DNA of 64,000 nt from Vanrija pseudolonga (taxonomy: Eukaryota; Basidiomycota; Tremellomycetes; Trichosporonales; Trichosporonaceae). Below are positions 42,718 through 54,184 of the stretch, piece by piece. The notes beneath the pieces are model-generated. The model was given only the letters and a program-made list of their open reading frames with translations. It searched no databases and was not told where the DNA came from. The first letter of the stretch is position 1, and every line of letters begins with the position of its first letter. The DNA is taken from contig NC_085850.1 of NCBI RefSeq assembly GCF_020906515.1, positions 1,984,001-2,048,000 of the forward strand, in the 5' to 3' direction. Both the position numbers and the translations under genes were made by a program.

Positions 42718-43793
42718 GGCGCGTTGTGGTGCTGGGGGAAGGAGTGGGAGCCACCCCACCAGCACCATGCTCTTTGCTCTTATGTCTGTGTTGACTACTG
42801 CCTGCTGCAATCTCAAGCAGGGGCAAAGTCTCCCGCTTCTTGGCCCACCGCCGGCAGTCAGTCACTGGTTACGTCAAACGGGGCGACATGTCGCATCCCG
42901 TAGTCCTGGCCAGCGGTTAAAGGTGGGCGAGGTGACGGCGCGCTCGTTCCTGCCTCTCTTGGAGGACTGGGCTGCCGTCATGCTCCTTGATCCTGGAGCC
43001 GTTGGAACGGGCGCGCAGAGTCGTGCAAAGTTAGTAGTGCACCACCACGAGGGGAGAGGGGAGAGGGGAGCGCGGCGCTGTACATGTGTACTCGTCATCG
43101 CGATCGCGAGCGGATCACGACAGTCCATGTCAAACGTCACGGCAGCAACCTAATCTCCACACGTCCTCCCGTGCCGCTCTAAATCGCGTCGCGTAAGGAG
43201 ACCAACGTGCGCCACGCCCTGGGCGGGACACAACTGGACGTTTGAAGTGATGTGAGCACGGAGCCGCTGGGCAAGGCGTCGCGGTGTCGGCGCCGCCTCA
43301 TGAGAGCGTACATACATCCAAAACCTTCCATGAGCCCATCTTGACCTCTGAGATGCAAGTGGCGTCATGGACTTGGGACGGTGACTAACTGTCGTTGTTG
43401 TCTCGGAGCATCCAACTCTGAGACACAACAAACCAAACCGAACAATCGGGACAGGGAGGAGGGGTCTGTCTGATGGACAAGACCTGGTGCCGGATGTCAG
43501 GGAGTGCCACGAGCCACCATAATAACATCACGTGATCTGCTGCCACGTGAATACCACGCGCTTTTCGGCTGTTCGGCAAGTCTTGCCTTGGTCCGTGCGT
43601 CGATTTACTTCCGCTCTCCGCCCTTCTCCGTGTCCGCCACTTGTAGTGAAGTAGTCACTGGTAGTTTCCAACAGAAAGGACAGCAAAAGCGACGACATCA
43701 AGTTTCATCTCGCAGACCAGACAGCGAGACGCACACTCTCTGCTCTCATACACACACCACTCACACACACACACTGTAGCCATAACATACACC
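42718..43793. other. Divergent promoter region (GMC / MDJ1)
   Basis: 1.08 kb between divergent start codons. It contains a GGGAGA triplicate near 43051-43070 and a CACACA-rich leader immediately before the MDJ1 ATG. No gene is seen. Confidence 0.5.
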
Positions 43794-46034
43794 ATGCCAC
43801 CTAGAGTACCCACACGCGCATTCTCAGCACTCTCGTCCCTCTCTCAGCCGGCCGTCGCGAGCTCATCGGCGCCTCCGACCAGCCGCAATTCCCAACCCCG
43901 ATCGACGTCGCCACAATGGCGCTCGCGGCGCTCGCTGCACACGGCCACGGCGGCGCCAGCGCGCCCGTCGACCGTCGCCAGCTCGTCCAAGCACTCCATG
44001 AGCTCGGCAGCGCGCTCGGTGAGCTGAGCTCGGCGCCATCTCACCCACCCTCGCTAACCCACCTGCAGCGCGCGTTCCACGGCTCGTCGGCCAACAGCGC
44101 CGAACACAAGAACCCCTACGAGACCCTCGGCGTGGCCAAAGACGCCAAGGCAGGCGACATTAAGAAGGCCTACTATGCTGTTCGTTGCCCCTCGCTGTTC
44201 GTGGCTAATGTCCCAGCTCGCCAAGAAGTGGCACCCCGACTCGAACAAGGAGGAGGGCGCCGCGGAAAAGTTCCACGAGATCCAGGCAGCCTACGATGTG
44301 AGTGGCAAACCAGTGGCACCTTGCTCACGCTTCAGATTCTCTCCGACGACACAAAACGCCAGGCCTACGACCGGTACGGCTCCGCGTCGACGCAGGAGGG
44401 CTTCGACCCGGACATGTTCTCGCGTGCCGGCGCGGGCGGCTTCGGCGGCTTCCAGGATTTCGGCGGCGCGTTCGGCGGGCGGGGCGGCAACGCCGGCGAC
44501 CTGTTCGAGCAGCTGTTCGGCAGTGCGTTCGGCGGCGGCGCGCCCTTCGGCGCTGGCGGGCCGGGCGGTGCGGGGCCGCGCGCGCGCCAGGTCCGCGGCG
44601 ACGACCTCGAGTCGAACATCACGCTCAGCTTCAACGACGCGTGCGCGGGCGTCACGCGCAAGGTCATGATCACGCCCGTGGTCGACTGCAAGCCGTGCCA
44701 CGGCTCGGGCCTCAAGCCCGGCGAGAAGAAGGCCACCTGCGGCACCTGCCGCGGTACGGGCCAGCAGGCGTTCCAGGTCCAGGGCATGTTCATGGCTTCG
44801 ACGTGTCCCACCTGCGGCGGAACGGGCTCTGTCATCCCCCGCTCGGCGCGCTGCGACTCGTGCGACGGCGTCGGACGGGTCAAGGAGCGCAAGGAGGTCG
44901 ACGTCGAGATCCCGGCTGGCATCGAAGACGGCATGAAGATCAAGATTCCTGGCGCGGGCGACATGCCCCTCTCGGCGCAGGGTCCCCCCGGCGACCTGTA
45001 CGTCCGCGTCAACGTCAAGCCGTCGAGCGTCTTCCGCCGCCAGGGTACAAACCTCTACCACGAGGCCAAGGTGCCCCTTCAGACGGCCCTCCTCGGCGGC
45101 CGCGTGCGTGTCCCCACGCTCGAGGGCGACGTCGAGGTCCGTATCCGCGAGGGCACCCAGTACGGCCAGGAGGCGGTCCTCAAGGGCCGCGGTGTCAAGT
45201 CTCTGTACGGCCGCAAGGGCGAGCGGGGTGACTTGATTGTTTCATGGAAGATCCAGATTCCGAGGTGAGCCGTCGTCAATCGAGATGCTAGGAGCTCCAC
45301 TGACCCCCGCAGAACCCTTACTTCCACCCAGAAGAAGATCTTCCAGGCGTACGCCGACGATGTTGAGGGCCGCAACCCGCACATCTCGTTCGGCGACAAG
45401 GCCAGCACCAGCTCGTGGACCGAGCCTCCTCATCCCGACAAGCCGCGCTCGCCCAAGTCTGCCGAGGACTGCGACGAGCACGACCACGACACGGTGAGCG
45501 GCAAGATGGCGCACGCGTTCGGCAGCGCCGTCGGATGGGCCGAGCGCTTCCTCGGCGGCAAGCACGACGGCAAGCCCAAGGAGCAAGGTGAGCAAGGCAG
45601 CAAGGAGAAGAAGTAGCAAGGCAAGGCGCAAGATGTTGACCCGCCACGCAGCCAAGTGGGAGCGCAAGCTGCAGCCCGAGGGACAGGAGCTGGGCCGCAA
45701 GGCGCCCGAGCCGACCGACGCGGAGAAGAAGGCCGAGGCGGACAAGGCAGCAGCGGAGAAGAAGCCCGCGGCGTCAGCAGCCGAGAGCACCGACTCCAAC
45801 GCCGCATCCTACGCCAAGCAGTCGGCGTTCGAGGCCGCGTCGTCGGCTTCCGAGTCCAAGGCTGCCGCCGCCGAGTCCAAGGAGTTTGCCTCCGAGGCCA
45901 AGGGCGCCGCGTCCGAGGCTAAGAAGGCCACGGAGGAGCTCAAGGCCGAAGAGGCCGAGCTCAAGGCTGAGGAGGCCAAGTTTGAGGCCGAGCGGAAAGA
46001 GGCCGAGGCCGACAAGGACAAGAAGAAGAAGTAG
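43794..46034 (+). CDS. MDJ1: Mitochondrial DnaJ (Hsp40) co-chaperone MDJ1, extended C-terminus
   Basis: A type I J-protein that stimulates mitochondrial Hsp70. Six exons, with introns at 44019-44068, 44180-44216 (unusual GTTCGT donor), 44298-44335, 45265-45312 and 45588-45651. The Ser/Arg-rich presequence (residues 1-80) is followed by the J-domain with its HPD motif (KKWHPDSN), a Gly/Phe region (GGFGGFQDFGGAFGG), four CxxCxGxG zinc repeats (CKPCHGSG, CGTCRGTG, CPTCGGTG, CDSCDGVG) and the substrate-binding domains. Removing the last intron gives 667 residues with a highly charged Ala/Glu/Lys tail ending in DKDKKKK. If it is retained, the protein stops at 45616 with 549 residues, closer to the usual MDJ1 length. 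Both forms are in frame; I favour splicing because donor, branch-like TTGAC and CAG acceptor are all present. Confidence 0.88.
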
Positions 46035-46137
46035 AGGGGGGTTAGACATCACCACTCGCCATTTATCATAAAAGTGCCTCGACTATGGTACAGCATATGC
46101 ATCGAATCCCCGCATCATTACAGGCTGCTCCTGCTCG

Positions 46138-49100
46138 CTATTGCGGCATGGGGCCAAAGGTATCTTGTTCGGGCGGGGGGAGGCCGAGCTCCGTGTCCCA
46201 GTTCCACCAGTTTGCAGTCTGTGCGCGTGTCAGTGGCGGTCAGAGTGAGTGAAAGAGGGGGACTTGCAAGACTCGTCGGATGGTGGTGGGGGGTGCGTCC
46301 CGCTTGGGACGACGGCGTGGAGACATAGTCACCACTTACAGTGAGGGACTGCTGGCCATTTGGGCCCTCGCGCGACTCGAGGAGGAGCGTCGGGTCCCAG
46401 AACTGGTGGAGCTGGGTGGTGTTAGTGGGGCGCGCGAGGTGGGGGAGCTTACGAAGAGGTCGGTCGTGACGTCGACTTGCGCGGCTGGGGGGTTGAGCGG
46501 CGTCTGTTCCGCCGACGAGGTAGAGGGCGGCACGAAATGTTGCTGGAGGACCTGGTCGAGCGTCGGGGCCGGCATGAAGCTTGGTGGTGGTACAGGAGGG
46601 GATGTGAGGGTGAATGGCTCGCCGGTGGCAGGGGCCGAGCCGGGCGCTGTTGGAGGCCCAACGGTAGAGGGGACGCTGTTGCTGTGTGGCGTGGACGAGA
46701 TGGGCACGTTAGTCGCCCTGTGTCCGCCGCGTGCACGCTCAATCAGGCGCGTGCGCCAGCCAAGCAGCTCAACATCGATGTCGTCGTCGCCAGGGGCCGG
46801 GGGCGCATGCTCCAGCTTGGCGAGGGCGCGCTGCCGCAGCCGCAAGAGCCACTGGTGGTTCTGAACGAGCGACGGCGTAGCGTGGTCCCGTAGCACGGAC
46901 GAGTACAGCTTGATGCTGTGGTCGACCTGCCCGATCGCGAACCCTGCGAGCGGGTTGGTCGAGTTTTTGATGATCATCGTACCGATACACACGGCAGCGG
47001 TGAAGAGGTGGTACCAGAAGAACCAGTGACGCGCGGTCACGGTGGGGTAGAGCTCGTAAAGCCCAGCAACGACCTCGATCAGGACCTGGTGGGTCAGTGG
47101 TAGGACAAAAGCATGTTACCCACGTTGCAACGCTCCACGACGGCGAGGTACGACTTGCCGTAGATGCTGCGGGTTGGATCCTGTGGGGCCTCCTGCAGCG
47201 CCTTGACAAAGTATGGACGCTGGAGGAAAAGAATGCTCTCGGACACGTTGAGCGCGAGGGTGAACTGCTGGAACGTGCGGTGCAGGTTACGCTGGTTGAC
47301 CTCTGGCGAGTCGCGCGTGGCGGACTCGGCGTCCGCGTAAACAGATGGTAGGGCGAGGAGGGCCGTCCGGCAGCGGAGGTGGAAGGGGATCTGACGCTCG
47401 AATGCGCATCTGGCGTCAGTTACGTGCGTGTGGACACAACTCACAGTCGGTCGTACAACGCGGTGATGGACGAGTAGGGCGTGGGGCGGACGTCCATTGC
47501 TTGGTCCAGTACACTGCGGGTGAGCTGACTGTCCGAAAGCCTCAACTCACGCTCCAGAGATACGACACAGCTCAAACTTGAGCGTGCGGAACGACTTGAG
47601 CCCGCTTGGCCCGTCAGTCCAGCTCTGCGAAGGGAACTCGGTATCAATGTGCTCGGGTCGAAGGGAGCTGGGACGAGAGAAGCAGTTGGCCTGGAGCGTT
47701 AGACTCAACGGCCACAATTCAACGCACCTGGAAGACGTCGATAGTGTGGCACTCCCAGAACACATGCCTGCGCTCCTCGACCACCTCGGTCGGCAGGTTC
47801 CACCGCTCGCCGTCTCGATGCAATCCCATGGCGGTGACGAGGCGCATTGCGAGGCCCCAGAGCGGCCATGCCGAGTCACCGTTTCGCCCCTTCTCCGTTT
47901 CTCTGTTGGGTCAGCCTGGCCTACGACGACGCGGACCCACAAGTGGTAGTGAGCCATGATGATGAGCGCCTGCAGTCCCGCGATCGTGTTGTTACCGATA
48001 AAGTCGCCCTTGACGAGGCTCCACCGCGCCGCGGCCAGGTGATGCTCGGCACTGGGGTCATGTGGCGGCAGGTCGGGGTTGTGCAGTGCGCCCATAGCCA
48101 AGATGATGAAGAGGAGCGCGAGCTGCTGGGGGTGCACGCGGCGGTGTAGTGGTTCGGGTGCGTTCTGGACATAGACGCGGTCGAAGATGGGCTGGACGGA
48201 GCGGCGCGGGGCAACGTCGTGGCTGAGGAAGGCATATCAGCGCCGCCACTTTGCGGTTCAACCCCAAGTCCAACTCACTTCCACGTGTAGTTCCTGTAGT
48301 ACGAGTCGACGAGCACGGCCGCCTCGTCGGGAGCAGGGAGGTGGAACATGATTGTCTCCATTGTCGGCGGGGGACCCCACGACGCGAAGGGGAACTGCGT
48401 CTCCTGGCCAAAGCCGTACGTGTTGTCCTGGACCGGGGACGTGGGGCCGTGGGACGGTGAGCGCGAGCGGCGGGGCATGTCCGAGGCTATTTCTTGCTAC
48501 GGGAGTCAGCCTTGCTCCATACCCATCCCTCGAGCACCTGCCCCTACTCACATTCTTGAGCCACTCGGTGCCGGCCGTCGGGCCGAGCCACTTACTCCGT
48601 CCACTGGGGTCAATGACAAGCGTGCCATAGCTCTCGTCGTTGTTCTCCTTTGCGCGGTAGGACGGGCCAGGCCGCTGGTCTTGCGGCGTCGTGCCCTGCG
48701 GCGTGTCGTACTGGAACACAAACTCGCGCGAGTCGTTGGGCGAAGGGTCGTACCGCGAGCGGAAGGATGAGGACGGCGAGGCTTCTGGCCTAACCTGGGG
48801 TTGGGGCTGGGGCTGGGGCTGGGGCTGCTGTGGCGGTGGCGGTGGGGGGATCGGCGCGGGGGGTACAGCCCACGACCCGTGCTGTGAGTGGTGTCGCGGG
48901 GAAGGCGAGCGCGACCGCCGGTGGTAGTCGTACCGCTCGTCGCGGTGGTCTCGGTGGTCGCGGTCGCGGTCGCGGTGGTCACGGTGGTCGCGGTAGTGGT
49001 CCCTGTCGCGGTCTGATCCCCTCCGATGGTGGTGGTCGCGATCGCGGTCGCGGTGGTCCCTCGACCTGTCGCGCGACCGCTCTCTACCTCTTGAGCTGGA

Positions 49101-49596
49101 GCGCGAGTCGCGGCGCCGCGACGACCCCGACAAGGTGGTGGACAACAGGCCCTCGATCGCGGCGAGCCGCTCGCGCAGCTCGCTCACGACCTGCCCCTCG
49201 GCCTCGTTCCGGCTAGGCGGCATCAGCTTGGCTGCTCACAGCGCGCAATGCACAACAAACCTCTTCTTGACGCGCACGCTGTTGGGGCACAGCTCGGTGC
49301 ACTCCCTCCGAACGCAGTTGGAGCACGGCACTGTGTGTTGTGAGCTGAGGCACGCCGTCGTCGGCGCGTCTCCGATCGGTGTCCGCGAGCGGATCGCCCG
49401 GCGACAACCTTTCGCGCGCCGCAAAAAGCCTACCTACCTTGGCGATCGCATTTGAGCTTGAGTCGATGGCATTCTGGGGGCATGAGCGGCGCGGACGGGG
49501 TCCGAACGTACCGGCGCAGCTGAGCTGCTTGCGCGAGCGCCGCTCCTCGCGGATCGAGTAGCGCTCGTTGTCCGGCGGCGGGGGTTGGGACGGCAT
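46138..49596 (-). CDS. Zn2Cys6 transcription factor (second) with Arg/Asp-rich arm
   Basis: A regulator of roughly 930 residues in a dozen or so exons. The zinc cluster is assembled from three short exons as SCAECHRLKLKCDRQ-VPCSNCVRRECTELC, with introns 49474-49511 and 49331-49437 inside it. A region of dense Asp/His/Arg dipeptides follows (about 48910-49080; DRSRDHRDRDRDHHHRRGSD), then a Pro/Gln run. The Fungal_trans domain includes VDSYYRNYTWNHDVAP, LIIMAHYHL and NGDSAWPLWGLAMRLVTAMG, plus TVTARHWFFWYHLFTAAVC later. The stop at 46138-46140 follows PPPEQDTFGPMPQ. The junction after CPNS is uncertain: I used 49227-49277, which keeps the frame but discards a plausible VRVKKR. Internal boundaries between 48.2 and 46.1 kb were checked by frame only. 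It diverges from the drug-transporter gene. Confidence 0.85.
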
Positions 49597-51632
49597 GTCC
49601 GATTAAGGATGGTTTGTTTGTGTGATGGCTACGGTTGTTGCCACTCGGTTGTTGGTCGCGAGCCCTCGGCGTAAAGGGGAGCCAATACTCGTTCTCGGCG
49701 TCACCTCTGCTGCGCTGCTCGACGGCGGGGAAGTGTTTGTCGTTGTCGCCCTCTGGGTCGGGGTGGGGGGGTGCCCAAGTCCGATGGCCGGAGGGAGGAA
49801 CGGAAAAGAGCAGGTCAGATCTGTTTGCAATGTTATTGGTTGAACAGGGCGGTAAATCGGACCGGGGTCCCCGGTGGGCCATATGGGCACGCAACAACGT
49901 GGGCTGGGGGCACGGCGTACGGCGGGGTGCGGTGAGTTGCGGTGACTGCTCCGTTTTGTTCGGCGTACAGTGGGCCGTGAGCTGGGATGCATGACAGCGT
50001 CGTGTTGACTGTTGTTGTTGGTGTCGTTGTCGTTGACGACTCTGGCTGACGTTGCTTATTCTGAGACAGTCTGCCGGCGGCATCGACATCAACCTCGGCT
50101 ATCTCACCCATGCATAACTAGTACACTTACGACGAGGATTCGACTCTGAGCTTGTTGGAGACGCATTGGTCCACTACACTTCCAAGATGGCACCGGCGTC
50201 GAAACCGTCCGGGTGCGAGTCTGAACGAGGAGTCCGCACGGCAGTCGATGAACTCTTCAGCTGCCAATGCCATCAAGTGCGCGCTGCGATGCGAAGGGAA
50301 AGCAGCTGCACACTCTCGCGCAGCCACAACGCCGTATACACCCCGCGCCCCAGTCATTGCCGAGACCACACCTCACGCCAACTCCGCCTCGACCTCGTGG
50401 CACAGCTGCAGCTGCTCGTGGGTCATGCCTCGAACTGGGAGCTGGAGCCGTTTGCCGGTGGAGAAAGTCACTTGTCGCGACGTCGTCAATCCGCAGCGCA
50501 GTTCCACGGACAGTTCAGGCCGTCATGCTCGAGGACCGCCCAGCGACAGATCACTAGCGGGCGCCGGTGCCCAGAGCCAGTCAGCCGGGTGATCGTCCCC
50601 GTCGAGTATGGCACATGTCGAGAACGCCATCGGTCGGTGTCGTATTGCTTCGGCTCCCAAACCAGGGCATGGCGTCGGTTGGCGCCGCTCCGTCCGGGCT
50701 GGGCTGGGCACCCCCTCGTCGCGACTCATCTGAGGCTCGTACACCGTGTCGAGCAGGCGACGAGGATGGGCGGGTGGCGCGAGCTCGAGTGGAGGATGGA
50801 GGCGCACGCGTGCCCCTCGAGCCTGGGTGGGAGACCGCGGGGCACACTCCACGGGGGAGGCTGACGCGAGATGGTGGTTGTTGGTAACACACATGCACTT
50901 CCCTCCCATCGGGGAAAGCCCGCTGGCCCCCTTCGCAGCTGACCACACAGCTGAGTGCACGTACAAGACGCACCAACGCGCACCGGTGCACCGCAAGCCC
51001 CCGCGCAGGCCATTATTACAAACAAACCTCCCGAGAATCCAGCGGTCGTCGGTCGGAAGCCACGAACAGCGCCGGTGCCGAACCTCCGACCGGGCGCTCC
51101 AGGCTCGCTCCCACGCCGCTCCGGCGCCTGCTCGCCGAGCTGCGCGGCTCCACTACCCAGGTGGAGGCGAGACGAGGCGACGCTACACGGGTGCTACTGC
51201 GCTTGTGTTTCTGAGTCAGTCGAGAATGTGGAGTGGATGCCACGGGATGTAGCGTGCGGTTGTTGGCGGAGATGGCCGTGGCTGGGCGGATGGGCGAGCG
51301 AGCACGTCAGTTTGAGTGCGCCGAGGGAGGTGAATTACTGTTACGCTGCTGCCTTTCACATTGCTGTAATGCTGCCTTGAAGCATGCATGTTAGTGCTAT
51401 TGTGCTCCCACTTACCCCAGCCCAGCAGAGCAAGCAGCACCACAACCAGCCAGGCCAAAGCACCCACAGGCGCCAATTCACCAGTCGCGCACCTCCGGGA
51501 TATAGCAGCTACACGGGTCGGCGGTCCCCGACGAGAGTGGAGGCGGGTGTGAGGGAATATAACATGGCGTGAGTACTGCAGCCCTCTCGGCCTCTCTGCA
51601 CCCAGACTGACTGAGAGAAACAGCAGTGGAGC
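49597..51632. other. Divergent promoter region (transcription factor / DHA2 transporter)
   Basis: 2.0 kb between divergent start codons, long for this window. A TCGAATC match near 50130-50150 resembles a tRNA T-arm but has no matching stems. No supported gene is seen. Binding sites for the adjacent regulator could lie here; I did not identify a CGG-N-CCG pair with confidence. Confidence 0.5.
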
Positions 51633-54034
51633 ATGGCCGCCTTGTCAGATACACGCACGAGCTTTGTCCCGGAATGGGGCGAGGGCGGCGCGCGCGCAGC
51701 GGGTGCCGAGCAGTCGCCTGTTGAGCCCAAGCCTACCGAAGCCGACAGTGGCGCCGACGACCACAAGGGCGGCGCAGCCCTCGCGCCGACGACCTCCCGA
51801 GCGTCCGTGGCAAGCGGCACGCAGCTGCCCCAGAACAACATGTGGATCGTGATGCCGGCGTGCGTAGAGCCAGAGCCACCGCTTACCCACCGTCTGACAC
51901 CACAGCCTCGGCCTCGTGGCCTTCATCGCGGCGCTGGACCAGACCGTGCGTCGCGGCGACCGCTTCCTCGGCAGTGGTAGCTAACCCTCCCAGATCATCG
52001 CGACGGCCCTGCCGACCATCGCAGGCGACCTGCACGCCACGCCCTCGCAATACTCCTGGGTCGGGACGGTGTGTGCCCCTTCCCTTCCCAGTGCCTACGC
52101 CGCCTCGCTGACCCGCCGCGCTAGTCCTACCTCCTCGCGCAAACAGTCATGACCCCCATCAACGGGCGTGTGACCGACATCATAGGGCGCAAGCCGGCAC
52201 TGTACGGCGCGATCATGTTCCTGCTCGTGTTCTCCGCGCTGTGTGGCGCCGCCAAGTCGATCGAGATGTGCGTGGTGGGGTGGGGGTGAGCTGACAGCCA
52301 GGCTGATCATCGCGCGCGCTTTCGCGGGCGTGGGCGGGGGGAGCATTGTGGGCATGACGTGGGTCAACGTCGAGGGGCTAGTTACTGGGCACTGCTGACG
52401 ACGAGCACAGGACGATTGTGATTTGTGCGTTGTTGTGGTGTGGCGGCGTACGACGAGATGCCAGGGGTAGGCCGCTCATGCTGACCCGCTCGCTTGCCCA
52501 GCCGACATCGTGCCCCTCGACAAGGTGGGGATGTATAACGGCAACCTCGGCGTGGCGTGGGGCGCGGCGTCGTGTCTAGGCCCGCTGTTGGGTGGGCTGC
52601 TCACCGACCGGCTGAGCTGGTAAGTGGCGCCTCGGCACGTCTCGCTCCGCCTCCGCTCCTCCCGCTAACGTCCCAGGCGCTGGTGCTTCTGTAAGCCTGC
52701 CCCAGGCGGTGACATCCCCTAACCCCACGCAGACATCAACCTCCCGATCTGCGGCCTCTCCCTAATCCTCCTCTTCTTCGCGCTCAAGCTGAACCCTACG
52801 CCACCCAGCACCCTCCGCTCCGTTGGCAAGACGTTCGACTTTGCCGGCCTCGCCCTCGTCATGGCGGCCACGGGGCTCATCATCGTCGGGTTCTCCACCG
52901 CCGCCGACGAGGGGTTCGGGCACGCAAGGTCGTACGGCGTCATTGCCGCCGGGGCTGTCGTGGGGGCTGGGGCGATCGTGTATGAGTTTTATACCAAGCG
53001 CAACCCGATCATCCCGCCGGTGAGTCGCGCTGCTGGCGCCTACAGACGGCCGCTAGAAGCCGACGTCGCTGCCTCACTGACGCTCGCTCGCTCGCCCCAG
53101 CGCATGCTCCGGACCCGCACCGTCGCCTTCTTCCTCTTCGGCTCCTTCTCCCAGAGCTTCATCTTCGTGTCGGCGGGGTACATCCTGCCGCAGTTCTTCC
53201 AGGGCGTAAGTGGCGCGGGTGTCGTGTCCTCTCACCCGCCCCTGCTAACTCAGAGCGCAGGTGCACGGCTCCACCGCCTTGTCCGCCGGCGTCCAGCTGC
53301 TCCCCTTCGCGATGGGCGCGTCGCTCTTCGGCGTACTAGCCGGCCAGATCACAGGGCGCTTCCGCATAGTCAGGCCCGTCATCTGGACGGGATACCTCCT
53401 CGCCGGGGTCGGCTATTTGCTGTTCTACGGCTTCTACACGTCCACCGTGTCCTTTGCAACCCAAGAAGGCCTGCAGATCATAACGGCGACAGGCATCGGG
53501 CTGTCCCTCTCCCCGCCGATCCTGGTCATCCAGGCCGCCATGCCGTTCCGCGACATGGCGGCCGCGACGAGCACGTGGGTGCTTGCGCGGAGCTTGGGCG
53601 CCACGATCGGCCTGGCCGTGTTCGGCGCGATATTGAACGCTGGGATTAGGCAGCGGTTCGCCAGGATCCCGGGGTATGGTGTTGAGTTTGTCGCGCCCGA
53701 GAGCAGCGCGGGGTATCGCGCACTCCATGAGCTTGCTGATGGCGAGACGAAGACTGCCGTCCTCAAGGCGTTTGCAGACTCCGTGCGCATGTGCTTCGCT
53801 GTCGGGGCTGCGTTCTTGCTCTTCGCGTTTGTCTTGACGCTGTTCACCAAGTCGTATTCCCTTGACAGGGTCAAGCGCCGCGATGCGGAAAGCAGCAGCA
53901 GCCAGCCAGACTCGCCGGCGGATGACACACACAACGCACTCCGCCACATGCCGTCTGCAAGTGAAGGCGTGCCAGTGTGGCCTGCGCCGTTCCAGCCCTT
54001 GCGTGACGACGGCGCGCGCGTACAGGAGAAGTAG
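51633..54034 (+). CDS. MFS drug/H+ antiporter, DHA2-like
   Basis: A 617-residue plasma-membrane transporter from about twelve exons. Boundaries: introns 51860-51905, 51946-51993, 52069-52124, 52268-52301, 52359-52410, 52425-52501, 52620-52676, 52691-52732, 53020-53100 and 53206-53260. A 70-residue hydrophilic N-terminus leads to TM1 (GLVAFIAALDQTIIATALPTIAGDL). The loop signature NGRVTDIIGRKPAL (motif A) follows, then AFAGVGGGSIVGM, SDIVPLDKVGMYNG, and [29 protein letters not shown] (motif C region). The later half has the further spans of a 14-TMS protein. Members export drugs and metabolites by proton antiport. Two exons of only 14 bases (52411-52424 and 52677-52690) are needed to hold the frame. 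Start MAALSDTRTS is the first in-frame ATG. Confidence 0.9.
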
Positions 54035-54184
54035 GCCTAGCCACCCCCACCCCCCACCCACCACTCTACACTACTCTACTCTAAATGCATAATTCGTACG
54101 GCTACATGCCAATGCAAGGTATATGATGATGATGTGTTTGCTGCGACCGCCGCGACCTCTGCCCCCCTCTCCCCCTCCGCGCGC

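Noticed and set aside
50130-50155. Minus-strand TCGAATC resembling a tRNA 3' end
   Set aside because: The flanking stems do not pair and no anticodon arm is found upstream.
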